Source: Clostridia bacterium (GTDB taxonomy: Bacteria > Bacillota > Clostridia > Oscillospirales > CAG-382). Taken from it: a DNA stretch of 5,187 bases. Positions 1 to 5,187 of the stretch are shown here, piece after piece. The position numbers were made by a program, and so were the translations under genes. Location: positions 1-5,187 of the forward strand of contig JAGBCG010000025.1 in assembly GCA_017938055.1 (NCBI GenBank), written 5' to 3'. The notes below the pieces were generated by a model. The model was given only the letters and a program-made list of their open reading frames with translations. It searched no databases and was not told the DNA's origin. Numbering within the stretch: the first letter of the stretch is position 1; each line of letters starts with the position of its first letter.

Positions 1-388
1 CTGCAAATACGTTTATAAATTCGCCGCCGATAATTTTTCTCTTCTTTTCGGGGTCGGATACACCCGCAAGTAAGTCGAGAAAACGGTCAGTTGCATCCAC
101 ATAAATGAGATTTGCGTCCAGTTCGTCCTTAAATACCTTAATTACATTCTCCGACTCGTCTTTTCTCATAAGACCGTGGTTTACGTGCACACAAACAAGC
201 TGCTTGCCGATTGCCTTGATGAGAAGTGCCGCAACTACAGAGCTGTCAACACCACCGGAAAGTGCAAGCAATACCTTTTTGTCGCCAACCTGCTCTCTGA
301 CAAGCTTAATCTGCTCGTCAATGAACTTGTTCGCAAGAGCCGCCGTTGTGATTCTTTCCATTGTTTCGGGTCTTACATTTGAACTCAT
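1..388 (-). CDS. guaA: GMP synthase, ATP-pyrophosphatase domain/subunit (3' part outside window)
   Basis: This enzyme adenylates XMP with ATP and aminates it to GMP, the last step of de novo guanine nucleotide synthesis, in the cytosol. Only the first 129 residues are in the window. The P-loop SGGVDSS is at residues 44-50, preceded by KKVLLAL. It is followed by VNHGLMRK (69-76, where many family members have VDHGLLR or VDNGLLR) and the GuaA-specific stretch DPEKKRKIIGGEF (112-124). The start at 388 has an ideal ribosome site, AGGAGGA, at 401-395. The unusual point is that the protein starts at the ATP-PPase domain: classical bacterial GuaA carries about 190 residues of glutaminase first, and none is encoded upstream because cysK lies there. 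It may therefore be a separate synthetase subunit as in archaea, or a variant whose glutaminase is elsewhere. The gene follows cysK by 29 nt and is probably co-transcribed. The family is certain; the subunit arrangement is inferred. Confidence 0.93.
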   Translation of the reverse strand, partial: MSSNVRPETMERITTAALANKFIDEQIKLVREQVGDKKVLLALSGGVDSSVVAALLIKAIGKQLVCVHVNHGLMRKDESENVIKVFKDELDANLIYVDATDRFLDLLAGVSDPEKKRKIIGGEFINVFA

Positions 389-394
389 AAAAAA

Positions 395-401
395 TCCTCC
401 T
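395..401 (-). promoter_or_regulatory. Strong ribosome binding site of guaA
   Basis: On the minus strand this reads AGGAGGA, ending 6 nt before the ATG at 388. It lies in the 29-nt gap after the cysK stop. It supports this ATG as a genuine start, and so the conclusion that the protein begins without a glutaminase domain rather than being an internal fragment of a longer frame. Confidence 0.8.
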
Positions 402-417
402 GTGATTTTTCTTAAAT

Positions 418-1347
418 TTATTCAAAAAGCGGTGTTGAGAAGTATCTTTCAGCCGTGTCGGGAAGTACTGTTACTACCGTTTTTCCTTTTCCTAATTTTT
501 TTGCAAGCTGAATTGCCGCCGCCACATTTGTGCCGCTTGAGATGCCGCACATGATGCCTTCCTTGCAAGCTAAATCCTTTGCTGTCTGAATAGCCTGTTC
601 GTCTTTTACAATACAAATGTCATCATATATATTCTGGTTGAGGATGGCGGGGATTATGCCGTCACCGATACCCATTTGTATGTGCGTGCCTATTGAACCG
701 CCTGACAGTATTGCCGCATGCTCAGGCTCTACTGCCCAGATTGTCATATTGGGATTTTTTGCCTTGAGAGCTTCGCCAATACCCGTTATTGTTCCGCCTG
801 TGCCTATACCTGAGCAAAAGCCGTGGATTTCATGACCCACCTGCTCCAGAATCTCCACACCTGTGCGTTCTCTCTGGATTGCACTGTTGGCAGGATTTTC
901 AAACTGCTGTGGCACAAATACGTTTTTATCCTCTTTCTGCATTGTAAGAGCTGTTTCAAGACACTGCTCAATGCAAGCACCTATGTTGCCGTCATCATGA
1001 ATAAGTATTACCTGTGCACCATAATGGTTTACAAGCTTTCTTCTTTCTTCGCTGACGGAATCGGGCATAATGATTTTGGTTTTATATCCCTTAACTGCAC
1101 CCACAAGAGCAAGACCGATGCCCTGATTTCCGCTTGTTGGCTCAACTATGACAGTTTTGTCAGGATGAATAAGACCTTTTTTCTCAGCATCCTCAATCAT
1201 ATTCAGAGCAGTTCTTGTCTTTATAGAGCCGCCCACATTGAGTCCCTCGAATTTAACAAGTATTTCTGCACCATCTTTTGGTGCTATTTTATTTAGACGA
1301 ACTATAGGGGTGTTCCCCATAAATTCCAGTATATTGTTACAAATCAT
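418..1347 (-). CDS. cysK: PLP-dependent cysteine synthase (O-acetylserine sulfhydrylase family)
   Basis: This is a cytosolic fold-type II PLP enzyme that makes L-cysteine from O-acetylserine and sulfide. The 309 residues match the usual CysK length. Visible motifs, in order: the N-terminal MGNTPIVRL (10-18); the PLP lysine K43 in GGSIKTR; the substrate loop TSGNQG (71-76); the phosphate-binding GTGGT (182-186); GISSGTN (268-274); and LPDTAERYFSTPLF at the C-terminus. Two positions differ from the commonest CysK sequences: SIKTR instead of SVKDR, and Gln75 where TSGNTG has Thr. The fold and catalytic lysine are intact, so it should be active, but the donor substrate could differ (O-phosphoserine, O-ureidoserine and beta-substitution paralogues share this fold). 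The frame is open up to 1407, but the start at 1347 is preferred. It has GGAGA 5 nt upstream, gives the family N-terminus MxxNILEFMGNTP, and the promoter at 1379-1407 covers the longer start candidates. Confidence 0.92.
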   Translation of the reverse strand: MICNNILEFMGNTPIVRLNKIAPKDGAEILVKFEGLNVGGSIKTRTALNMIEDAEKKGLIHPDKTVIVEPTSGNQGIGLALVGAVKGYKTKIIMPDSVSEERRKLVNHYGAQVILIHDDGNIGACIEQCLETALTMQKEDKNVFVPQQFENPANSAIQRERTGVEILEQVGHEIHGFCSGIGTGGTITGIGEALKAKNPNMTIWAVEPEHAAILSGGSIGTHIQMGIGDGIIPAILNQNIYDDICIVKDEQAIQTAKDLACKEGIMCGISSGTNVAAAIQLAKKLGKGKTVVTVLPDTAERYFSTPLFE

Positions 1348-1352
1348 GTAAT

Positions 1353-1357
1353 TCTCC
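1353..1357 (-). promoter_or_regulatory. Ribosome binding site that decides the cysK start
   Basis: The minus strand reads GGAGA, 5 nt before the ATG at 1347. The alternative in-frame ATG codons at 1380 and 1407 have no comparable site and lie within the promoter rather than in the predicted transcript. Confidence 0.7.
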
Positions 1358-1378
1358 AAAATAAATATTTTACGTTTC

Positions 1379-1407
1379 ATTATATACCTATTAGGCGAAA
1401 TTGTCAA
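1379..1407 (-). promoter_or_regulatory. Sigma-A promoter of cysK-guaA
   Basis: On the minus strand a perfect -35 TTGACA (1407-1402) is separated by exactly 17 nt from a perfect -10 TATAAT (1384-1379). Transcription should begin near 1372, giving a leader of about 25 nt before the cysK ATG at 1347. That is too short for a T-box or S-box riboswitch, so any control is probably by a DNA-binding protein. The spacer contains the small palindrome CCTATTAGG (1387-1395). The arms TACCTA (1385-1390) and TAGGTA (1414-1419) bracket the -35 box and could be an operator, although six-base arms may be chance. Confidence 0.85.
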
Positions 1408-1510
1408 TTATTTTAGGTAAATTTTCTCAATTTTTACGTTTTAACAGCTGTATGTACCCAAGTTTTTGTTTGTTTGGTGATTATGTTGAGAAATAATTCA
1501 TGCTTTAGTA

Positions 1511-1539
1511 TTGAATAGGAAACGGATGAGGGGTATAAT
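1511..1539 (+). promoter_or_regulatory. Probable sigma-A promoter of the hflKC operon
   Basis: TTGAAT (1511-1516, four of six consensus bases) is separated by 17 nt from a perfect TATAAT (1534-1539). Transcription would start near 1546, inside the first hairpin of the hairpin array, leaving a leader of about 137 nt before hflK. No better promoter is visible on this strand between 1408 and 1682. The -10 lies at the left edge of the repeat-like element at 1529-1645, so the element may contribute the -10 or the -10 may predate it. Confidence 0.6.
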
Positions 1540-1645
1540 AATTTCATCAGAGATGAAATTGGCGATATAAATTCCTTGCGGAATTTGCGATATGTTCCGT
1601 TGGAACTCGATATGTCGCTGACGCGACGAGAATATAAAAACCCCT
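1529..1645. repeat. Four-hairpin array with CGATAT linkers (palindromic repeat or structured leader)
   Basis: Four perfect stem-loops occur in a row. Hairpin 1 is a 9-bp stem at 1540-1548/1552-1560 with loop AGA. Hairpin 2 is 7 bp at 1569-1575/1580-1586 with loop TTGC. Hairpin 3 is 5 bp at 1594-1598/1602-1606 with loop GTT. Hairpin 4 is 5 bp at 1614-1618/1623-1627 with loop TGAC. The linkers are nearly identical: GGCGATAT (1561-1568), GCGATAT (1587-1593) and TCGATAT (1607-1613). The last hairpin is followed by the related GAGAATAT (1628-1635). The ends can pair as AGGGGT (1529-1534) with ACCCCT (1640-1645), and TATA lies inside both ends. A TGAG direct repeat (1527-1530 and 1645-1648) flanks the unit and resembles a 4-nt target duplication. 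No coding frame of interest covers it. It could be a dispersed palindromic repeat, a MITE-like insertion, or a functional 5' leader of hflKC. The structure is seen directly; the role is inference. Confidence 0.75.
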
Positions 1646-1664
1646 GAGTAAAAGTAACTTCAAA

Positions 1665-1671
1665 GAAAGGA
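1665..1671 (+). promoter_or_regulatory. Loosely spaced ribosome binding site of hflK
   Basis: GAAAGGA ends 11 nt before the ATG at 1683, which is longer than the spacing of the other genes here (5-10 nt). The AT-rich stretch between them is unstructured. There is no in-frame alternative that improves on this start, and the protein begins normally just before its membrane anchor. Confidence 0.55.
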
Positions 1672-1682
1672 AATAAAAACAT

Positions 1683-2720
1683 ATGGACAATCAGAAGTGG
1701 TGGCACAGCGAAGACAAAAAAGGTGAAAATCCAATCCAGTTTTCACCAAAAAAGCTTAAAAGCATAATTATACTTGTAGCAGTAATTGCACTTGTGGCAA
1801 TGGCTGTTATGACCTGCTTTTATACCGTTAACGACAAGCAACAGGCAGTGGTGACAACCTTTGGAAGAGTTACAGCGGTAACAGATTCGGGAATTCATTT
1901 CAAAGTGCCTTTCGGAATACAAAAGGCAACCCTTGTGGACGTTAATGTTTACAGAAAAATAGAAATTGGATACCGTTCCTCTACCGACACAAATTCAAAT
2001 GCGGGTGCAGACTATTATTCGGCTGAATCTGACAGTATAATCGTTGACGAGGAAAGTAAAATGATAAGCGGTGACTACAATATTGTAAACTGCGACTTTT
2101 TCGTGGAATACAAAATTTCAGATCCCGTTAAATATCTGTATAATTCACAGGATCCCGATGATATTCTAAAGAGTCTTGCACAAAGTCATATAAGAAATGT
2201 GATAAGCTCTTATGATGTTGAAAGTATTCTGACCACAGGAAAGGGAGAAATACAAGCCAATATCAAAGAAGGAATTTCACAGGAGCTTATGGTATACGAC
2301 CTTGGACTTGTGCTAACCGATATAAAGCTTCAGGACAGCGAACCGCCGACAGAACAAGTAAAGGAAGCGTTCAAAGAAGTTGAAACTGCAAAGCAGGATA
2401 TGGAAACACTTATCAATAACGCCCAGGCTTACAGAAATTCACAGATACCAAAGGCTGAAGCGGAAGCCGACAGACTTGTAAAGGATGCTGAGTATCAAAA
2501 GCAAAGCAGAATTAATGAAGCTACTATGCAGGCAGCAATGTTCAATGCACTTTATGAGGGCTATGCAAAGAATCCTGATGTTACAAGAAAGAGAATGTTC
2601 TACGAAACAATAGAAAAGGTGTTGCCTGAGGCTAAGGTTTACATTGATACTGCGGAAAATGGCTCAACACAAAAGCTTCTTCCGATAGAGAGCTTTAACA
2701 AAGACGGAGGTGCAAACTGA
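1683..2720 (+). CDS. hflK: SPFH/band-7 membrane protein, HflK-like
   Basis: HflK pairs with HflC in a large membrane ring that, in E. coli, surrounds and restrains the FtsH protease. The protein has 345 residues. A short hydrophilic N-terminus (1-26, with WW at 6-7) precedes one membrane anchor (about 27-47), followed by a band-7 domain. Landmarks are VVTTFGRV (56-63), GIHFKVPF (70-77), MISGDYNIV (127-135, like LTGDENIV of E. coli HflK), the HflK signature LQDSEPP (216-222) and NNAQAYRNSQIPKAEAEA (245-262), which opens an Ala/Glu/Lys-rich coiled-coil region. The C-terminus contains TRKRMFYETIEKVLP, as in HflK. The long Gly/Pro-rich N-terminus of the E. coli protein is missing. A polar insertion (about 98-118, rich in Ser, Asn and Asp) precedes the GDxNIV motif. 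The stop overlaps the hflC start by 1 nt, indicating translational coupling. ftsH is not in the window, so the FtsH link comes from family knowledge. Confidence 0.9.
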   Translation: MDNQKWWHSEDKKGENPIQFSPKKLKSIIILVAVIALVAMAVMTCFYTVNDKQQAVVTTFGRVTAVTDSGIHFKVPFGIQKATLVDVNVYRKIEIGYRSSTDTNSNAGADYYSAESDSIIVDEESKMISGDYNIVNCDFFVEYKISDPVKYLYNSQDPDDILKSLAQSHIRNVISSYDVESILTTGKGEIQANIKEGISQELMVYDLGLVLTDIKLQDSEPPTEQVKEAFKEVETAKQDMETLINNAQAYRNSQIPKAEAEADRLVKDAEYQKQSRINEATMQAAMFNALYEGYAKNPDVTRKRMFYETIEKVLPEAKVYIDTAENGSTQKLLPIESFNKDGGAN

Positions 2721-3598
2721 TGAAAAAGAAAATATTCGGCACGTCTGTTGCCTTAATCGTTATAATTGCACTCTTTGTTGCTTCACAGTCTTTTTACACA
2801 GTAGAACCAAATCAGTATGCAAATACCGTAAGATTTTCAAAGACTGTGAACACTGTGTCAGAGGCCGGACTTTATTTAAAAGTTCCCTTTATCGACAACG
2901 TAATATATTTTCCAAAACAGGTGCTTCTTTATGATATGAAGCCCTCTGACGTGCTTACAGCCGACAGTAAAACCATGCAGGTTGACAACTATGTTACATG
3001 GCGTATAACCGACCCGCTTACCTTTTATAAAACCCTTGGAAACATTGATGAGGCAGAAACACGTATAAATATGCTCACCTACAGTGCCATAAAGACTGAA
3101 ATGGGAAAGCTTGAGCGTGATAAAATTATAAATTCCGACAGCTCAAGCCGAGATGATTTCAATAATAACATCATAAATGCCACGGCAGATGCCACAACCT
3201 TCTATGGCATTGAGATTATGGATATTAAAATCAAAAAGCTTGACTTGCCTGAGGATAATGAGCAGGCAGTTTATACAAGAATGATTTCAGAGCGTAATAA
3301 GATTGCTGCCGAATACCGTGCTGACGGAGAGAAGCAGGCAACACTCATTAAAAATGAGGTTGACAAAATAACAGGTATTACCGTTTCAAATGCACTTGCC
3401 GAAGCAGAAACCATAAAAGCTGAGGGTGAAACGGAATATATGAATATCCTTGCTGCAGCGTACAATACGCCCGCAAAACAGGAGTTTTATGAGTTCACAC
3501 GTGCTCTTGATGCACTCGAAGCATCTTTAGCAGGCGGCAACTCCACAATTATTCTTGACAAGGATTCGCCCATAGCAAGAGCTTTGATGAATCAATAA
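2720..3598 (+). CDS. hflC: SPFH/band-7 membrane protein, HflC-like
   Basis: This is the partner of HflK in the membrane ring complex implicated in control of FtsH-dependent protein turnover. The 292 residues compare with about 334 in E. coli HflC. One N-terminal membrane segment (about 5-23) is followed by FYTVEPNQYANTVRF and GLYLKVPFIDNV (50-61). The band-7 core then shows VDNYVTWRITDP (88-99), which is highly typical of HflC. Further on are LPEDNEQAVYTRMISERNK and an Ala/Glu-rich helix (AEAETIKAEGETEY), then EFYEFTRALDALE near the C-terminus. The start at 2720 is supported by GGAGG (2706-2710), 9 nt upstream inside the end of hflK, and by the TGATG overlap. The next gene begins 26 nt after its stop with no hairpin between them, so transcription probably continues. 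Order and pairing hflK-hflC match the classical arrangement, which strengthens both assignments. Confidence 0.9.
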   Translation: MKKKIFGTSVALIVIIALFVASQSFYTVEPNQYANTVRFSKTVNTVSEAGLYLKVPFIDNVIYFPKQVLLYDMKPSDVLTADSKTMQVDNYVTWRITDPLTFYKTLGNIDEAETRINMLTYSAIKTEMGKLERDKIINSDSSSRDDFNNNIINATADATTFYGIEIMDIKIKKLDLPEDNEQAVYTRMISERNKIAAEYRADGEKQATLIKNEVDKITGITVSNALAEAETIKAEGETEYMNILAAAYNTPAKQEFYEFTRALDALEASLAGGNSTIILDKDSPIARALMNQ

Positions 3599-3624
3599 GC
3601 TTTTAATAAGAAAAGAGAGAAGAT

Positions 3625-4263
3625 ATGCCCCTGACAGACTTTTTTAAAGCTCCAAAAGAGGGAACTCTTGAGCACAAGGTAAAAACAGTGTTTGAAAATC
3701 CCCCAACCATTGAGTCTGAAAGACTTATTCTTACAAAAATACTGCCCGAGCACGCACAGGACATGCATGAGTATTCCTGTGACGATGATGTTACACGCTT
3801 TCTTACCTGGTCAAGCCATAAGACATTAAAAGAAACCGAGCGTTATATAAATCTTCTGCAAAAGAAGTATCGCAGCGGTGTGTTCAATGACTGGGGACTT
3901 ATACTCAAGGAAAACGGCAAATTTATAGGAACATGCGGGTTTACGTCATTTGATTTTGAAAATAACACAGCGGAAATAGGATATGTGCTGGCAAAGCAGT
4001 ACTGGGGAAAGGGCCTTGCGGTGGAAGCGGCACGGAGAGTGATGCTGTTTGGAATAGAACAGCTAAAGCTTTGCGGTTTTTGTGCAAAGTGCATACAGGG
4101 AAATAATGCCTCACTGCGTGTGATGCAGAAATGCGGAATGACGGTGGAGGGAATATACTCTAACTCCATGTTTATAAAGGGAGAGTATAAAACCATAGTA
4201 GTGTGTCGTGGTACAAAAGAACAGGTACTTGAAAAAATTCGCGAAAAGGAGACGCCTGTATGA
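3625..4263 (+). CDS. GNAT-family N-acetyltransferase (RimJ/RimL type)
   Basis: This cytosolic protein of 212 residues should transfer an acetyl group from acetyl-CoA to an amine, either a protein N-terminus or a small molecule. The substrate cannot be read from sequence. The fold begins at ESERLILTKILPEHA (30-44) and includes a beta strand GKFIGTCGFTSFD (98-110). The acetyl-CoA binding motif A is EIGYVLAKQYWGKGLAVEA (117-135), with the Q/R-x-x-G-x-G/A signature as Q125YWGKGLA. The C-terminal NNASLRVMQKCGM (160-172) is typical of the RimJ/RimL group. About 29 residues precede the usual start of such proteins. This extension (LTDFFKAPKEGTLEHKVKTVFE) is charged and probably helical. The ATG at 3625 has GAGAG 5 nt upstream. 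The end overlaps the first chr gene as ATGA, so the two are probably translationally coupled. A role in modifying HflKC or the transporter would be a guess. Confidence 0.85.
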   Translation: MPLTDFFKAPKEGTLEHKVKTVFENPPTIESERLILTKILPEHAQDMHEYSCDDDVTRFLTWSSHKTLKETERYINLLQKKYRSGVFNDWGLILKENGKFIGTCGFTSFDFENNTAEIGYVLAKQYWGKGLAVEAARRVMLFGIEQLKLCGFCAKCIQGNNASLRVMQKCGMTVEGIYSNSMFIKGEYKTIVVCRGTKEQVLEKIREKETPV

Positions 4264-4841
4264 AAGAAATATTGAATTTATATTTTACTTTTCTGAAAAT
4301 AGGTGCGGTTTTCTTCGGGGGCGGTTATGCCATGCTCCCGATTCTCACACGTGAATTTGCAGAAAAAAGAAAGTGGGTTACAGATTCAGAGCTTACCGAC
4401 TACTATGCAATAGGACAGGTCACTCCCGGTATTATAGCTGTAAATGTTGCCACCTTTATCGGCAATAAAAGAAAAGGTATCTTAGGAGGTATTTCGGCAA
4501 CTCTGGGGCTTGTAACAGCACCTGTAATTATAATAATGCTTATAGCGGCACTATTAACAAATTTTGCTGAAATACAAATAATCAAACACGCTTTTGGCGG
4601 TATAAGAGTATGTGTATGTATACTGATTTTCAGTGCAATTTCAAAGCTGTGGAAAAAATCCGTACCCGATGCCTTTGCACTTATAATTTTCCTTGTGCTG
4701 TTTGTCATTTCTGCTTTTGGAAAATATTTTCTGCCATTTACAGTTTCCCCTGTAATAATGGTAGTTGTGGCAGCAGTCGTAGGGATAGTATACAAAAGTA
4801 TTGCTGATTCAAAGAAAGTAAAGAAGGGAGATGACAGGTAA
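4260..4841 (+). CDS. Chromate transporter family protein, short CHR subunit 1
   Basis: This integral membrane protein of 193 residues has a single CHR domain, as expected for the short two-gene form of the family. Long members are about 400 residues with two fused CHR domains. The signature runs FLKIGAVFFGGGYAMLPIL (11-29), then W39-V-T and IGQVTPGIIAVNVATFIG (51-68), with the conserved GGGYAMLP and TPGxxAVN elements. Further hydrophobic stretches lie near 74-100, 111-131, 138-158 and 162-178. The tail is lysine-rich and probably cytosolic. Known members export chromate; in anaerobic gut-type bacteria the natural substrate is uncertain and could be another oxyanion. The start at 4260 has AAGGAG (4246-4251) 8 nt upstream and overlaps the acetyltransferase stop by 4 nt. 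Its stop overlaps the next CHR gene by 1 nt, so the pair is likely made together and should work as a heteromer. Confidence 0.88.
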   Translation: MKEILNLYFTFLKIGAVFFGGGYAMLPILTREFAEKRKWVTDSELTDYYAIGQVTPGIIAVNVATFIGNKRKGILGGISATLGLVTAPVIIIMLIAALLTNFAEIQIIKHAFGGIRVCVCILIFSAISKLWKKSVPDAFALIIFLVLFVISAFGKYFLPFTVSPVIMVVVAAVVGIVYKSIADSKKVKKGDDR

Positions 4842-5187
4842 TGCCGACACTTCTTTTGCTTTACATTGAATTTTTTAAGGTAGGACTGTTTTCAGTGGGC
4901 GGCGGGCTTGCAACAATTCCTTTTCTGTATGACCTGACAAAGCATGGCTGGTACACACAGGGCGATGTTGCGGATATGATTGCAATATCCGAATCAACAC
5001 CGGGTCCCATTGGTGTTAATATGGCAACGTATGCAGGCTATCAGACGGCAGGTCCGCTTGGAAGTATTCTTGCAACGCTGGGACTTATTTCTCCTGCAAT
5101 AATCGTAATTTTTATAGTTGCGAAAATCCTGAGTAAATTCAAGGAAAATAAGTATGTGCAGTATGCATTTTACGGTCTGCGACCTGC
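4841..5187 (+). CDS. Chromate transporter family protein, short CHR subunit 2 (3' end outside window)
   Basis: This is the second half of the paired short CHR transporter; 115 codons are visible and the frame is open at the edge. The sequence shows FFKVGLFSVGGGLATIPFL (11-29), W37, then ISESTPGPIGVNMATYAG (49-66). After that come a Gly/Leu-rich membrane segment (about 72-98) and the start of the next, YAFYGLRPA. It parallels subunit 1 motif by motif (GGG followed by a hydrophobic pair and P, then TPGxxxVN) but is clearly diverged, as expected for partners that replace the two halves of the fused protein. The start lies in a TAATG overlap with subunit 1, and GGGAG (4826-4830) is 10 nt upstream. 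The combination of overlap and shared family supports co-translation and assembly. Substrate as for subunit 1: an oxyanion, chromate by family name only. Confidence 0.88.
   Translation, partial: MPTLLLLYIEFFKVGLFSVGGGLATIPFLYDLTKHGWYTQGDVADMIAISESTPGPIGVNMATYAGYQTAGPLGSILATLGLISPAIIVIFIVAKILSKFKENKYVQYAFYGLRP

Noticed and set aside
105..554. 149-residue plus-strand open frame opposite guaA and cysK
   Set aside because: It is antisense to two well-supported genes and its composition reflects their reverse complement.
823..1296. 157-residue plus-strand open frame opposite cysK
   Set aside because: Antisense shadow of a confident CysK coding region, with no domain.
1348..1407. Twenty-residue N-terminal extension of the cysK frame up to 1407
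   Set aside because: It coincides with a perfect TTGACA-N17-TATAAT promoter reading the same way, lacks a good ribosome site, and adds residues not seen in the CysK family.
1529..1645. CRISPR array
   Set aside because: The repeated parts are only 6-7 nt linkers and the intervening units are palindromes of varying size, so there is no 25-40 nt repeat with unique spacers.
1614..1645. Rho-independent terminator at hairpin 4
   Set aside because: The hairpin is followed by GAGAATATAAAAACCCC, with no T-tract on the plus strand, and no gene ends upstream on that strand.
1434..1706. 90-residue minus-strand open frame across the intergenic region
   Set aside because: It is read through the hairpin array and the hflK promoter and leader, has no recognisable domain, and overlaps the true start of hflK.
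3599..3624. Terminator or promoter between hflC and the acetyltransferase gene
   Set aside because: The 26-nt A-rich gap has no stem-loop and no space for a promoter, so read-through is more likely.
4403..4795. 130-residue minus-strand open frame opposite the first CHR gene
   Set aside because: Ile/Thr/Ala-rich reverse complement of membrane-helix codons; no family resemblance and no promoter.

Overview
The window looks like a chromosomal segment of a low-to-moderate GC Gram-positive anaerobe, most likely class Clostridia (Ruminococcaceae/Oscillospiraceae type). This is inferred from strong AGGAGG-type ribosome sites, consensus sigma-A promoters, tight gene packing, frequent AGA and AUA codons, and the style of the CysK, GuaA and HflK/HflC proteins. 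No ribosomal or other marker gene is present to place it more precisely.

The layout is two divergent transcription units around a 275-nt intergenic region. On the minus strand (1347 down to 1) a PLP-dependent cysteine synthase (cysK) is followed after 29 nt by a GMP synthase ATP-pyrophosphatase gene that runs off the left edge. This GMP synthase begins directly at the ATP-PPase domain, with no glutaminase domain ahead of it. A textbook promoter (TTGACA, 17-nt spacer, TATAAT) lies just upstream of cysK. It overlaps the 5' part of the longest open frame and so fixes the start at 1347.

On the plus strand (1683 to the right edge) are an SPFH/band-7 pair (hflK, hflC), a RimJ/RimL-type GNAT acetyltransferase, and two short chromate-transporter-family (CHR) membrane proteins, the second cut by the window end. 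The hflK/hflC, GNAT/chr1 and chr1/chr2 junctions overlap by 1, 4 and 1 nt, and hflC and the GNAT gene are 26 nt apart. No terminator is visible between any of them, so they probably form one operon. HflK and HflC should form a membrane ring complex that in other bacteria modulates FtsH proteolysis. The two CHR proteins should form a two-subunit anion transporter. The link between the two halves of the operon is unknown.

The most unusual element is noncoding. Positions 1529-1645, just ahead of hflK, hold four consecutive perfect hairpins joined by near-identical CGATAT-type linkers. They are enclosed by a GGGG/CCCC outer pair and flanked by a TGAG direct repeat. A good promoter overlaps its left edge, so the element would form the leader of the hflKC transcript. 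It looks like a dispersed palindromic repeat or MITE-like element, or a structured leader RNA.
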